Origin: Chenopodium formosanum
Taxonomy: Eukaryota > Streptophyta > Magnoliopsida > Caryophyllales > Amaranthaceae
DNA length: 64,000 nt
Direction of reading: 5' to 3'
Assembly (NCBI GenBank): GCA_024500155.1
Contig: CM044880.1
Span: 1,426,001 to 1,490,000, forward strand
The notes beneath the pieces were generated by a model, which worked only from the letters and a program-made list of their open reading frames with translations, did no database searches and had not been told where the DNA came from. The position numbers and the translations under genes are program-made. Shown one piece after another: positions 23,599 through 34,597 of this stretch (positions within the stretch are counted from its first letter, which is position 1; every line of letters begins with the position of its first letter).

Positions 23599-25275
23599 CA
23601 CTAACAGATAATAGTAAGTTGCACCAGTCATGAGTTTAGGTCCCCTGAAATATTAAGGAGAGGTCTTGCTCTAGAGAATATCACACAATTCACATTGGAA
23701 TGCAGTAACTTCCATAGTTCCATGAACCCTGTGATATAACGTGAAGCATCTACTGGTGCGTACATATCAGAATTAAAGGTATAACTAAGTTAAATGGATC
23801 CATCAAGGCACTTTCATCAGCACACGAATTCAGTAGTATTCTGGTATACCCATTTCCTCATCATCAAAATGGCTTATAAAGAAGATGAAAAGTAGGTTTC
23901 AACAATGAAATGAACTCTGTTGGGCCAAAAAATTTACAAGAAAAGATCAGAGCCCTTATTACATATCAATGAAAACAGTCTTAGGCTAAATTCGAAAACA
24001 ACACTATAAGTCAATAACTTTAGTTATAAAGACCACGTGTCTATGCTTTGTATGTCGTCAGCCATTCGTGGTAGTCGGTAATCCACCAAAGCCAAAGAAA
24101 TCAAAAGGCAGGAAGAAACAATCTTAGGATAATTAAAAAAAGCACCATTCACGAAATGATCTCATACACAGTTGCAAAGACCAATCGAGCATAGCTTAGA
24201 TGAGCATGCCATCTGCCCTTTTGAAGCAAGATTTATTAGGCTAAAAGACCAAAGTACCAAGTCATTCTGAAAAGATCATCACACATTCAACACTACATAC
24301 TATTTTCTCTCCAAACCCAATGTTCTACTCCACCAAGGTACGCTAAAAGAACAAATATAGCAGTAGTAGCCCAGGAATAAATAATGACTCCCCTTCCTCC
24401 CATTAAGCCAGATTTTTGAGCACTTACCCTTCCCAATAGTCTACAACAAGACCAAAAATCAAACTTGGACACCAATACTAACAAGTATGGAGCATAAAGA
24501 AACTCTAGAAAAAGAAACTATTTTCTACACCCCCTCCCCCAACATACCAATATAATTTAACTACAATGAATTTTCCTCAACGATTCTCTTCAACAACATT
24601 TCCCCGGTGCCTCCCACCCTATCCGTAATAAGGGAGATCAAATATATGTGACCTTACCTCCACAGCAGGACTAATTCCATTCCAATCCAAACAAATTCTT
24701 GATAACGACAATCTACTACTATACATTAGATAAATTTTTAAGAAAACTTCATGTTCCAAAAATCGTTAATAATACTACACTTAGACCGTCTTTCTAAATC
24801 CCCTCGATTCAACTACGATCAATTTCTCCTCAAGGATCTTCTTCACATGAAATTAATGCCCCGGATTCATGTTACACGGTTAATAAACATCAACATTGGA
24901 ACATTGTTCCAATGTCTCCCACCCTAATTGTAATAACGGAGATCAAATGTAGGCAACCTTGCCTCCACAACAAGACTAATTCCAATCCAATCAAACCCTT
25001 GATTTGATCACAATGACCCTCTACTACTACACAATAAAAATTGAAGACAAATTCCATGTTCCACAATGTAATTCATCAATGCACAGACATAAAAAAAAAA
25101 AAAAATTCATTTTTTTAATTGATCAAATTAACTTGGAGGGCATGTAGCAGAAGAAACAAATAAGCAACCGCAATCCACAGCAATCCAAAATCAAAAGAAG
25201 AGATCATGATCAAATTCCTCCCAAAAACTAAAATCTGTGTAATCAGCAAAAAAAAAAAATGTAAGAGATATAAGA
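23599..25275. other. Intergenic region and 3' flank of the DUF1279 gene
   Basis: No reading frame with a recognisable domain. The part nearest 25275 is probably 3'UTR of the minus-strand gene. Two diverged copies of a SINE-like segment lie at 24540-25070. Confidence 0.5.
24540..25070 (-). repeat. Two diverged tandem copies of a SINE-like segment
   Basis: The blocks at about 24545-24780 and 24810-25070 share, in the same order, a CTACNATNAATTT..CCTCAA..TTCTTC stretch, CTCCCACCCTA.TCCGTAATA.GGGAGATCAAAT, CCTTNCCTCCACANCANGACTAATTCC, then CTACTACTA and CATGTTCCA. On the minus strand the middle reads GAGGTAAGGT...ATCTCC...TAGGGTGGGAGGC, which resembles the body of tRNA-derived plant SINEs as I remember them. 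Assignment to SINE is tentative; the duplication itself is clear. Confidence 0.45.
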
Positions 25276-25695
25276 TCATACACTTCTAATAAGATTCCGA
25301 CGAGCCAAAAACCTAGCAATAGGAGGAGTAAGAGCAATTGTAATCGGAACCCTAATTGGAAACAAAGCTTTGTTACAGAGCAAAGCAAGAGCAAAAGCGC
25401 CGCCACTAGATGCCGCGAGCTCAGCCGTACGATTCCTCGTCTTCTCCGGCGGAGGAGACGGCGATGCAGAGGGAATGTCGGCGATCAATTCGGGGTCGTT
25501 TTCCGGGATTTGCGGTTGTTCGTTGGTGTTGACGCCGCCCATGCCGACTTTATGGAGGAGAGCTTCGACGTCAACGTTGTTTTTGATGGCGACGTAAAGG
25601 CCGGAAATGGAGGCAGCTGAGACGGAGAAGTGGACTCCTAAGCCGACTTTGCCGTACTTCTTCAGGATTTGGCGGAATCTACCAGTGGACGCCAT
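25276..25695 (-). CDS. DUF1279/FAM210-type small membrane protein
   Basis: Single-exon gene of 139 aa, ATG at 25695-25693 and stop at 25278-25276. The N-terminal half fits the DUF1279 (FAM210) domain: KKYGKVGLGVHFSVSAASIS followed by GLYVAIKNNVDVEALLHKVG. The middle (about 60-85) is a Pro/Ser-rich linker. The C-terminal half is a hydrophobic Ala/Leu-rich stretch ending NKALFPIRVPITIALTPPIA then RFLARRNLIRSV, typical of the family's membrane-associated end. Animal FAM210 proteins are mitochondrial. The Arg/Lys-rich N terminus here (MASTGRFRQILKKYGK) would suit an organelle address, but I infer location only from this. Molecular function is unknown. A 3'UTR intron is possible. Confidence 0.85.
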   Translation of the reverse strand: MASTGRFRQILKKYGKVGLGVHFSVSAASISGLYVAIKNNVDVEALLHKVGMGGVNTNEQPQIPENDPELIADIPSASPSPPPEKTRNRTAELAASSGGAFALALLCNKALFPIRVPITIALTPPIARFLARRNLIRSV

Positions 25696-25981
25696 TGTTG
25701 AAGCTTGAAGGAGGAGAGAGAATGAGAAGGGTTTTTCTAGGGTTTTTGATTTGGGGGAAAAGTTGAAGAAGATTCTACGGTGATTTGTTGCGCAAGATTG
25801 ACTGTAAATAACAGTGGGTTGAGACTTGAGAAAGGGGATTTGGGCATGTGTGTGCTGTGTCTAGAAGGATTTGGACATTTTAAGTGTAATTACATGAATT
25901 AACTCTTGAAACAATGTTAACATTTTGTTTTTTTAATTACTTAACTTTTAGGCAAATTTTTAGCATTTTTTTTACGATCTT

Positions 25982-26151
25982 GCTAACGAACGCCCCGGGG
26001 CGTTAGATAAGGATAAATTATATTGGTTGAAATGGTATTAAGCTAGGAATTCATGACAAAATCACGTGTCGTTCGGTGTAATTAATGTTAATTTTATTCT
26101 AATATTTGCACTTTAATTCTCTTATCCAACGCCCCGGGGACGCTCATTAGC
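25982..26151. mobile_element. MITE with GC-rich 31-bp inverted termini, 170 bp
   Basis: Left end GCTAACGAACGCCCCGGGGC continues GTTAGATAAG. The right end, reversed, reads GCTAATGAGCGTCCCCGGGG then CGTTGGATAAG, so the two 31-bp arms match except for a few changes. Each arm contains the self-complementary core CCCCGGGG. The interior is AT-rich and noncoding. No clear target duplication, so superfamily is not assigned. Confidence 0.7.
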
Positions 26152-26179
26152 TTTTGCCTTTTTTTTAAGATGAAAATAT

Positions 26180-26482
26180 TAGTGTTTTATTAATTCGTAA
26201 TTAAAATATACGAGAGTACATATTGGGTAATCTCTTGAGGACAATGAATAACCCAAACCTGCTTTACTCCAAAAGGCACTAATCTGGTGACGAACAACAT
26301 AATTGCCTTCCCTCTTTAAAGCAAGAACACACAGCTAGTGCATCATCAAGAATATTATCTAGATCCGTTAGGAAGGTTGTTGCTTTGTCAAGCCGATCCA
26401 TCACAACTTGGGAATCGGATTCGATGATTACTTGTTTGAGGCCAAATCGGTTGTCAAGTTTGATACTAAAACGCACAGTCAT
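26180..26482 (-). pseudogene. Relic of a retroelement RNase H (RVT_3-type) domain
   Basis: On the minus strand a frame reads NRFGLKQVIIESDSQVVMDR, matching the GL..v.vESDSq.vv core of plant RNase H-like domains found at the ends of non-LTR retrotransposon proteins. The downstream KREGNYVVRHQISAFW segment (matching the hvpREgN..A/H..A end) lies in another frame, so there is a frameshift near 26315. In-frame stops lie just upstream. It is a dead fragment. A domesticated RNase H exon is less likely because of the frameshift. Confidence 0.6.
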
Positions 26483-27582
26483 ACACTAGCAATATTAGGG
26501 GTTAGATGTCTATGAATCCTCAGCAATATCAAGCAAGTTTAGCATCAATGCGCACAAACTATAAAGAGGGTATGCTCTAATATTATTAACCAATATAACA
26601 CAAACTATGGCAAAAGGTGTAATGCGTGTCATGAATGACATTAGGGGCTCTAAATTCCTTAAGTTAATGAAAGGAAAAGTGTTTTTTTTTTGGCTAAATT
26701 GAAAATTTAATGAATACATAGTGGATGGTTCTAACATTCCAATTTAGGGGTTTCATGGAATCAATCAAAAGAACTCTAACAGTTTTCTTGGCTCAAAAAA
26801 GTCTATATTTGTCCAAAACTAAAGGTTAAATCCATGCTTTAGACCAAAACTAAAAAAACTCTTTAACAATTTTCTTAAAATGAAGTGAATGTACAAGGTG
26901 TCTTCTATGGTTATATAAGTTGGTGAATAATATGAACTATATGGTGAATGATGATGCAACATAAACTAAATATGGTGAATAAAGGAGCAACGAGCAATAT
27001 AAATGACATTGATGATCCCTTCTCTTGTTGAATCTAGAGTTGCTAATCTTTAAATTAAGTTCAGCTTATTCATGTTGTTCTATAAGAAAAACTTTTTTTT
27101 TTTTTTTTCCCCATCTTGTTTATTGAATGACTAATTCCCCCCTCCCTTATTTGATGACTTGATCACATAGTTTTTTTTTTTTTTTTGATGGGTAGGTAGT
27201 ACCGTAGTATTTATATACTTCATATGTATCTTGTTTAACACTGGTGCATGATTGAGCAAGTCTAATTAATATGTCTAAAGCATGATTACTGTTGTTTTTA
27301 ATAAAATACCTTCAATATTAAGAATTCATTGGAGAACAAAAAAACTTGCAATGTTACATAACTACTTAATAATCTTTCAATAAACAACCAACTTATATTC
27401 TTTTAAAAATTCAACTAACTTCAAGGGTTGTGAATATGAGAATTGTTGGGGGAAATCTTCAATGAACAATGATCTAGCTTGTTTGATAGGCTGTAATAAA
27501 ATAAATATATTAATAAAAATAAAAGCCATTATAACAAATTTATGTACAGAAGATTATTTTGTAAATAAAGTTCATAATTTGA

Positions 27583-27618
<36 letters not shown>

Positions 27619-27866
27619 TTTTTCATTTTTAATGCTTATATACAAATTTTTTATTCATAAACTAATACAAAGGACTAAAAAAATACAGAGTTTATGCTTA
27701 CATCATTACTTTTTATAACAAATTAACAACCTATCAAAGAGACAGTTAATTGTCTTGCCATATTATATTATACAAGTAGATATCATATTTTTCCTTCCAA
27801 CTACCCATTCATTATTCTTCATTTAAAGCATCCGATCCATCAATAAAAACCCAAATAAAACAAGAT
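26483..27866. other. Intergenic region upstream of the phytocyanin gene
   Basis: AT-rich, with a poly(A) tract at about 27583-27616 and T-rich runs near 27090 and 27170. The ATATTATATTATAC stretch near 27760 may serve as a TATA region. No gene seen. Confidence 0.5.
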
Positions 27867-28600
27867 ATGGGTATAACTAAAAAACCCAAATCTTTCAACT
27901 ACTTTTTGAATCTAATGAAATTTGTATTATTCATTTCTTGTTTGTTCTTCACTATTTCCAAATCTGAAGTTATCACAGTAGGTGGTGAGAACCGTTGGAC
28001 TGATGGTTTTGGCTATGCTTCATGGGCAGACAAACTCAATTTCACTGTTGGTGATGTTCTTGGTATGATTTAAATTTCCTTTTTTCATTTTATAATTTGA
28101 TCATTTTAATCATTAGTTTTCTAATAATTCTTGCTTTTGCTAATCCAATTCATCTGTAATCAATAAAGTCAACCGCTAAAGATGGTTTTCTGGCTGTGCT
28201 GAATTCTTATTAAACTGAACTGTTTTTCAGACATCCAAAAATAGTAATATTAATGTGCGACTATTGGCTGTGTTGTGCAGTGTTTAGTTACACAAAGGGA
28301 TCACATAATGTACTAGATGTAACAAGGGCAGCATATCAATCCTGTGATAATAGCAGTGGAGTGAATGCTAAATATGAGACCGGTGATGATCATATCGAGC
28401 TCAATGAGGCCAAGTCGTATTGGTTTATATGCACGGTGGACTCGCATTGTCGACTTGGGATGAGATTTGGGATAAATGTATCAGCACCTGTCACAACTTC
28501 TGTTAACCAAACAGGGGACTCTTCTTCTAGGAGTAACATTAATGCAGGGTTTTACCTTCTTCTTGTTGGAATTATGTCCATGTTAATCTTTATTGTATGA
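27867..28600 (+). CDS. Phytocyanin (blue copper protein, mavicyanin/uclacyanin-like), probably GPI-anchored
   Basis: Secreted single-copper electron carrier at the outer cell surface. Exons 27867-28062 and 28281-28600 join to 171 aa through a phase-1 intron at the position usual for the family (DVL|VFSY). A signal peptide (MKFVLFISCLFFTISKS, residues 17-33) is preceded by an extra 16 residues, so Met17 is an alternative start. The plastocyanin-like domain runs about 34-135. All four type-1 copper ligands are present: His74 (GSHNV), Cys116 (FICTV), His121 and Met126 (SHCRLGM). Cys87 and Cys122 should form the conserved disulfide. A Ser/Asn-rich linker and a final hydrophobic stretch (GFYLLLVGIMSMLIFIV) indicate a GPI attachment signal. 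Met as axial ligand separates it from Gln-type stellacyanins and from early nodulin-like proteins that lack copper ligands. Confidence 0.9.
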
Positions 28601-29469
28601 TAAAATTTTGATTTAATTTGTATGATTTTTTTTTTTTTTTTGTAATAGATAAAGGATGAAGAACAACAATGTGTAGATTGAATTTGGTGGATTTTTTCTT
28701 GAAGAAAATCTTGTAATGATGCTTGACTTTTTGCTTAAATTTTAAGAGATTGACTTAGTTATTTTTATTTATTTTGGCTAATGCTGAACTGTTCTTTCAA
28801 CTTGATTTACTTTATTCAGCTGCTATTTGACCATGAGAATTACACCTAGCTAATGACTTAGTCTTCTGCTTGTTTTCACTAAAGAGATTAATTCCAAATT
28901 ATGACTATTTTATGGGATTATAATAAGTAAAATTTTCAATAACTAGTATAGATTATAAGGCAATGATTTATCTGAGGCAATGTTGTATTATCCTACAAGC
29001 CAAATATGTCTATATAATATTGGCCTTGGTAAGTTTAGCTTAATCATGTAATCAGATTATGTCTTCAACTTGTTATGAAAGTAGCAGGAAATTTTCTAAT
29101 GATGTGTTTTTGCTTTATGCCTCTTGATCTATGAAGCTAAGGTCAGTTATTTTCAGCCATTCTGGTGTCATATACTCATCCCCTAGTCGATTTTGCTACG
29201 AAAACCCGACAAAAAAAACGTACACATAGCTTATATAAACTTCCTGATTACACCAAATAATAAAGAGAATCAACAAATAAAGGCAGGGCAAGTACTGATG
29301 ATGTTAAGCCCTAGATGTTGTTTTACATCTTTATTCACGAGTTAAAAAACAGAAGAGACGCTACAATTAGGACTTTATGTTTGGAGTATTACATAAAAAG
29401 AAGGAAAAAAGAGAATATAAAACTACTTAAGCTTTATTAATTTTGCCTCTGAAAAAGCACCCTTGTATC
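28601..29469. other. 3' flanks between convergent genes
   Basis: Lies between the ends of the phytocyanin gene and the convergent AMS-like gene. A T16 run near 28627-28642 follows the phytocyanin stop. No gene seen. Confidence 0.5.
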
Positions 29470-32200
29470 TTAGTTACTGAGGTGATGGAAGTGGTTGTGG
29501 AAAGGTCCTATATGGTGGTTGTGAATGTGGTGTTGTAGCCCGTACATCTGATTCTGATGTCGATGATCGATGCCACTTCCATTCTCTGATGATGCTTTCG
29601 CCATCTCAGACCAAAATCCAGCTTGGTTACGCGTTGCCTCCAGCAAGGAATCCCTCAGGTACTCTGCTTGTACACTTTCACTGTCCCTCTTCTATCATGA
29701 ATTTGCCAAAAGATATGCAGAGAACAAAAAAGGGTATTAGAAACTTTAATTAAGTGCCTGGCTAGTTAAGTAATTTGACAAGGGTCATAATGTCCTAAAT
29801 ACCCTTAATGAGGAACATATGGGTAGGCTTAAGTCAAGTAAAGTCACTATCAACATTTCGCCCCCTATTAGTTGCCTAACTGTTAGACAATTAGCCGAAC
29901 TCTTAAAAGAAAAATATGTATGAATAATACAAATGCGAAGATGTAAATGTAATTACCTTAACAATGAATACATAAGAGACAAGACTGATGCAACTGGTCA
30001 TATTCACATTGATTATCTCCAACCCAAGACAATGTAAAGCCTCCATTAGTCTCACAAACCCACCTCTCTTTTGCTCCCCAAACACCTTCACAAAGAAATC
30101 ATTCCCTTCAAGCTGAGCAACTTCCACTTGCACCTGCGATTTTCAACAGAATTATATTCAAGGTATATACATTAACTCCAAGATATTAGCGCGAAAGTTT
30201 TATGTTATGACTACCTCCATTTGTTGTGCTTTGTCACTAGCACTTTCAAAATCATGGCTGCTTCTATTGACACTTTCAGATGCTCCTCCCATGTAAAACC
30301 CATTTCTAGGCTTTTCGTGATCAAAATCTGGCCCGAACCTTGTCCCTTGTGCATTTTGAACTTCTGGTGAGAAGTTCATTGGAAGAAGTTGGTGATGATG
30401 TTGTTGTGCATGATCAATGTTCATCTCATTGTTGTTGTGATCTTCATCATCTGAATTCCTCGCAAGCTCGTTTTGAAGGTCTTTTTCTTCCTTCTGCAGC
30501 TCTTGTACATACTTGATTGCATCCCCAAGTATCGAGGCTCTATCCAACTACAAGGATCAAGTTAAAAGGCAAGAAAACAGATCATCCACTAACCACATTA
30601 CTCTCCTACTAACATCTCCAACATTATATTATATGTAAACATAGTACAATTGATCATAACATAGACTTTTACCTTGGAAATATTAGGGACTAGAGAGCGA
30701 AGATGGTAAAGCCTCTCATTAAGCTTCTTCCTTCGCTTTCTCTCAGCCATGAGGTTCTTAGATTGAGGGCCTTTTGTGGGCTTTCGTCGATGATACTTTG
30801 GATCATCATCATCGTCCTCAAGTGGATCACTATCCGATACAGAGTTAGCACGGCCTATCTCATGCTTAGGTAGACTTCCCTTCTCATCTAAATGCTGATG
30901 ATCATTTGCTGAATGGTCCAAAACATGCATATTATGCATACTGTTAGCATTGTTCATTAGGTCTTCAAATCCATTCTCTGACAAGGACTTGAAGGAGTTT
31001 AATTGGTGATGATTCTCAGCTTGAAATGAGTCATTTGCTTCGTCGAGAAAATCATTCCTAGACATCTTGTTAGTCTCGGAAACATAGTTAAATTGCTGCA
31101 AGAAATTCATTGAAGACTGTGATTCATTGTTCATGCTGATAGCATTGTTTTGATCAGATAACGTTGGATTCGATTGGAGCTCGTTGATCATGTTGATGTT
31201 CATGGTGAAGCTGGGACCTGCATTGCTCGAGCTGCTTATTGCTGCTTGGTCCATCAAGGTAGTGCATTGAGTCATAACATAGTCTATGACATTCTGATCT
31301 TCATTGATCTATAAATCCCATAAAAATTGATTTAGCGACCTTATACTAAATGCTAAAAATGAAATAAAACATAATATTGTTTTTCAATGAAGTAAAAAAA
31401 GAAGGGGATACTTAGTTACTAGTACTTGTTTAGCAGCAAATAGTTCAGCCAGTCCACCAGGAATTGGGATTAGAAGTTTTGTACCAATCGATACCTGTTT
31501 AAATCAAGTAAAGCACAGTACAATTTTAGTCTTGGTGGTGCTTCTGCATCGACGAATGCAATAGGCATATGTGGATAGGGGCACCAGATTTGGATGCCGT
31601 TCTTAGTATTCCTAGGTGCCTAAAGGCTCATATAAGCTGATGTATAACAAAATAAAGCACGACTTACTTCATTTACGTTTATATCAGAGACATTTGAGAA
31701 GTTTAGCCATTTGGGCTGATTTGATATAAGGATTTCCATATTCATCCTGTATTACAAGTCAAGTACTTATTAGATGATGAATTAGTACAATCACATAAAC
31801 ACACAAAAATAGTTTGCATTTGAAGGACAGCTTAAAGAGGTACCCGTCCAAGGGATGAGAAGAAGGCAATTGAGCAAGTAATTCGCAACTTCTTGTTCTC
31901 ATGTGCTGAAATGTCATATCTCTGCAAGGAAACAGAAACTCTTCACCAACAGTATTGCCATTATTTTCCATGCTGCCCTCGCTTCCAGCACAACAGCAGT
32001 CCATAAACTCTAGGAACCTGAAAAAATATAAGATACACTGATCAAAGTTGTAACAACCATATACAAGAAGTATTTAATTATGTTTTCGAAATAAATAAGT
32101 ACCTTTGATCTTCACTTAATTTCCAGAGGACACAATAGTCCCAAGTCTTCGAGTTCACCAGTTGCCTTAAACTATCCATAGGACTTGACACAATGCTCAT
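29470..32200 (-). CDS. AMS: bHLH transcription factor, ABORTED MICROSPORES (AMS) type
   Basis: Orthologue candidate of AMS, a nuclear bHLH factor that controls tapetum function and pollen wall formation. Exons (minus): 32200-32103, 32017-31844, 31746-31668, 31494-31426, 31308-30673, 30547-30215, 30133-29957 and 29691-29470, joining to 595 aa (Arabidopsis AMS is about 570). The bHLH-MYC_N domain fills the first four exons (NSKTWDYCVLWKLSEDQR; LLIPIPGGLAELFA). An acidic DPLEDDDDDPKY precedes the bHLH at about 324-372: KNLMAERKRRKKLNERL then LDRASILGDAIKYVQELQ. The usual basic-region His is Asn, while Glu and Arg for E-box binding remain. A C-terminal ACT-like region (VEVAQLEGNDFFVKVFGE) follows. 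The tail is strikingly His-rich. Family assignment is strong; anther function is inferred from homology. Confidence 0.87.
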
Positions 32201-33025
32201 TTTCTCTTCATCATATTAAACAGATTATTAGCTTTCGAAACAGTTGCAATGGATTATATTTGTTGTTAATGAATTATAATCTGCATAAAAAGAGAAAACT
32301 GAAATTTGACTCAAGCCGATAATTCAATCAGAAACTGCCTGAAATTTCTAAGGTTTTGTACTCAATTTTTTGACCTGTAACACAATATACCAATGCTCTT
32401 AGAGTATCTGATCAGATTAGTAGCTAACACAATTTTATTGAAATTCTGAATACAAATTAATCTAAGTAATTAAGGATCTTTTGATTGCTTGTGTCCTGCA
32501 TAATATGTTTATGTCATTAATACCAAACTATCACTAGGAATAATAGTTTTTACGAATGAATAAATACATGTAGAAGAAAATTTTAATTTCCTAGCTTAGC
32601 ATGATGACTTCATAATATAACTAGCTAGATCACCTTCACAAAATAAAAATGATGCAAATTTGTAAGGATTTAATTAGAGAAAATAGTTTTAGAAATATAC
32701 CTGGCAAAAAAGAGTATTTCCCTCTTTTTCTCCTTAGATAACTACGTTCTTCGACGACAAAACCAAGTATGACATATAGAAGCAGAGCAAACCAAGAACA
32801 AAGTAGAAAGCAAATTATATGGAAGCAAAAATCCATGCAATAAGCTTACTACTCTTGAGCTGATAACAATGTTTGTAAGAGTTTTCGACATACGACTCGA
32901 GTAATCTCACCTCAGATCAGATTAGATCAGATCATCCAGCATCATCCATCTCTAGGAAATTAATTATATGATGCAAAGATAACATAAGAAATGAAGAAAT
33001 TTCATCATTATAAATACAAGAGAGT

Positions 33026-33033
33026 ATATATAG
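33026..33033 (-). promoter_or_regulatory. Candidate TATA box of the AMS-like gene
   Basis: TATATATA on the minus strand within CCTATATATACTCTC, about 830 bases upstream of the start codon. It implies a long, probably spliced, leader. Position is the only evidence. Confidence 0.35.
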
Positions 33034-33734
33034 GTAGGGATTAGCAATGAAAGTTGTTTCTGTTAACTTGGTAGGTGAAGTGTAGTACAGGCGTGAAACT
33101 AGGAAGCAACATGTATTTATAAGTTGAAAGGAGGTTGGAGGGAATTGTAGGACTTAAATTTGTTGTAAATAAATTGGGATGAAATTTTATTATTTGTGAT
33201 TTAATAATAATTTAAAGATGGATTTATAAATAATGCTGTAATGATGGGAGTACAATTTGCATGAGCTAAGATGGCGTAACTACCTAAGTTTATCATTCAT
33301 TTTTTGTTAATTTTTTTTTCCAAAATAACTCAACTACTTAATTGCATCAAATGAGGCAAAGAGAGATGCATATAAAAGGCTTGTTGTTATATTCTTTTTG
33401 AATGTAAGTACATTTTCCAGACAGTTTCATATTAAGTTATCTTGACATTTTTATAAATTAAGTGACCATTCTTAAGCAAAAGTTAGTGTGTCGTACATGG
33501 TTATACTAGGTGGTGTTTAAGGGGTTCTTAATGACCTAAGTAACTAAATCCATGATCGATTAAGTTAATGAAGTATCCGTATTAAATTTAGTACGAGTTG
33601 TACATTTGATCATCTACACTAAGAATTTAAATCTTAATGAGCACTTAGACTTGTTTATTTGAAGAAGGTAATGGTAATTGATATATATACATAGTATATA
33701 TGTAAAACTATAAATATGGCATTCCCTTGTATTC

Positions 33735-33779
33735 AAACATAGTCTCTTCTTGCGTCAAAAAAAACATAGTCTCTTCTTG
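33735..33779 (+). mobile_element. Minimal insertion with perfect 18-bp direct repeats
   Basis: AAACATAGTCTCTTCTTG occurs at 33735-33752 and identically at 33762-33779, with only CGTCAAAAA between (the A run extends into the repeat). It resembles a poly(A)-tail-only retroinsertion. Simple tandem slippage with filler is the alternative. Confidence 0.45.
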
Positions 33780-34433
33780 GATCGTAATATCATTATGAAA
33801 CAAAAAGAGTACAATTTATAGAAATATTCTTATTGCTTATAAAGTCTTATACTCTTATATTTATGTTTAGTTGTTTTCTATATCTATATGCACTCAATAA
33901 ACATATACAACCATTTATAGATGGTCATGTTCTACTCAATTGTCTAGGCGATAGATATGTGGTCCCAGTCACATGTGAACTAAAGTGCCTATTTGAGTTT
34001 GGGTATGGAACATCTTAAACCAGTAAAATAATTTTTTGACTTGGCTTTACGCATAGTAAAGAATATCATGTTTTATAGTTCTAGACTACTAAACTTACCA
34101 TAAGATAGAATTGTATAGAATTAGTATTGGTTGAAACCGGAACATTAATAAGCTCTTTGTCAAACACAAACACAAGTACAACAAGACACAACCCGACTTC
34201 AAGCGGGACCAGTTAAAAATAATCCGAAAGAAATACATCTTACTCGACCACGCTTCCGTTAGCCACTATTCGACCTCGACTCGGCAGTAATCAAAATTCT
34301 AGGGCTCGTTTTCTTCCCTTTTCCTCTGTTTGCTCAGCTCCAATTTCCAGAACGATTGATTAGGGTTCCTTTGATTCTCTTGATTTGCCGATCACAAAAA
34401 ACTTAGCTCTTCTGCAATTCAATAATAAATCTG

Positions 34434-34577
34434 GTAAAATTCGTTATTCCCTTTGTCCTATTAATATGCAAATTCTCACTTCAATTTTATTTTTCTGTGA
34501 TCAATTATTAAATTTGGTTGCTTTTTACTACCATTCAAGTGAATAAACCCTAGATTATTGGGATTTTTGCATTTTAG
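34434..34577 (+). other. 5'UTR intron of SYF2
   Basis: Donor CTG|GTAAAA after 34433 and acceptor TTTTAG ending at 34577, 20 bases before the start codon. The intron is T-rich. Inferred from signals only. Confidence 0.5.
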
Positions 34578-34597
34578 GTTGCAAAAAATAAAAAATA

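Larger units (their letters stand above)
32201..34433. other. Upstream regions of AMS-like (-) and SYF2 (+), divergent
   Basis: Shared divergent intergenic region. AMS leader sequence probably extends to about 33000 and may contain an intron. It includes a GATCAGATTAGATCAGATCA run at 32915-32934. A minimal insertion with 18-bp direct repeats lies at 33735-33779. The SYF2 leader begins somewhere after about 34150. No further gene seen. Confidence 0.5.
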
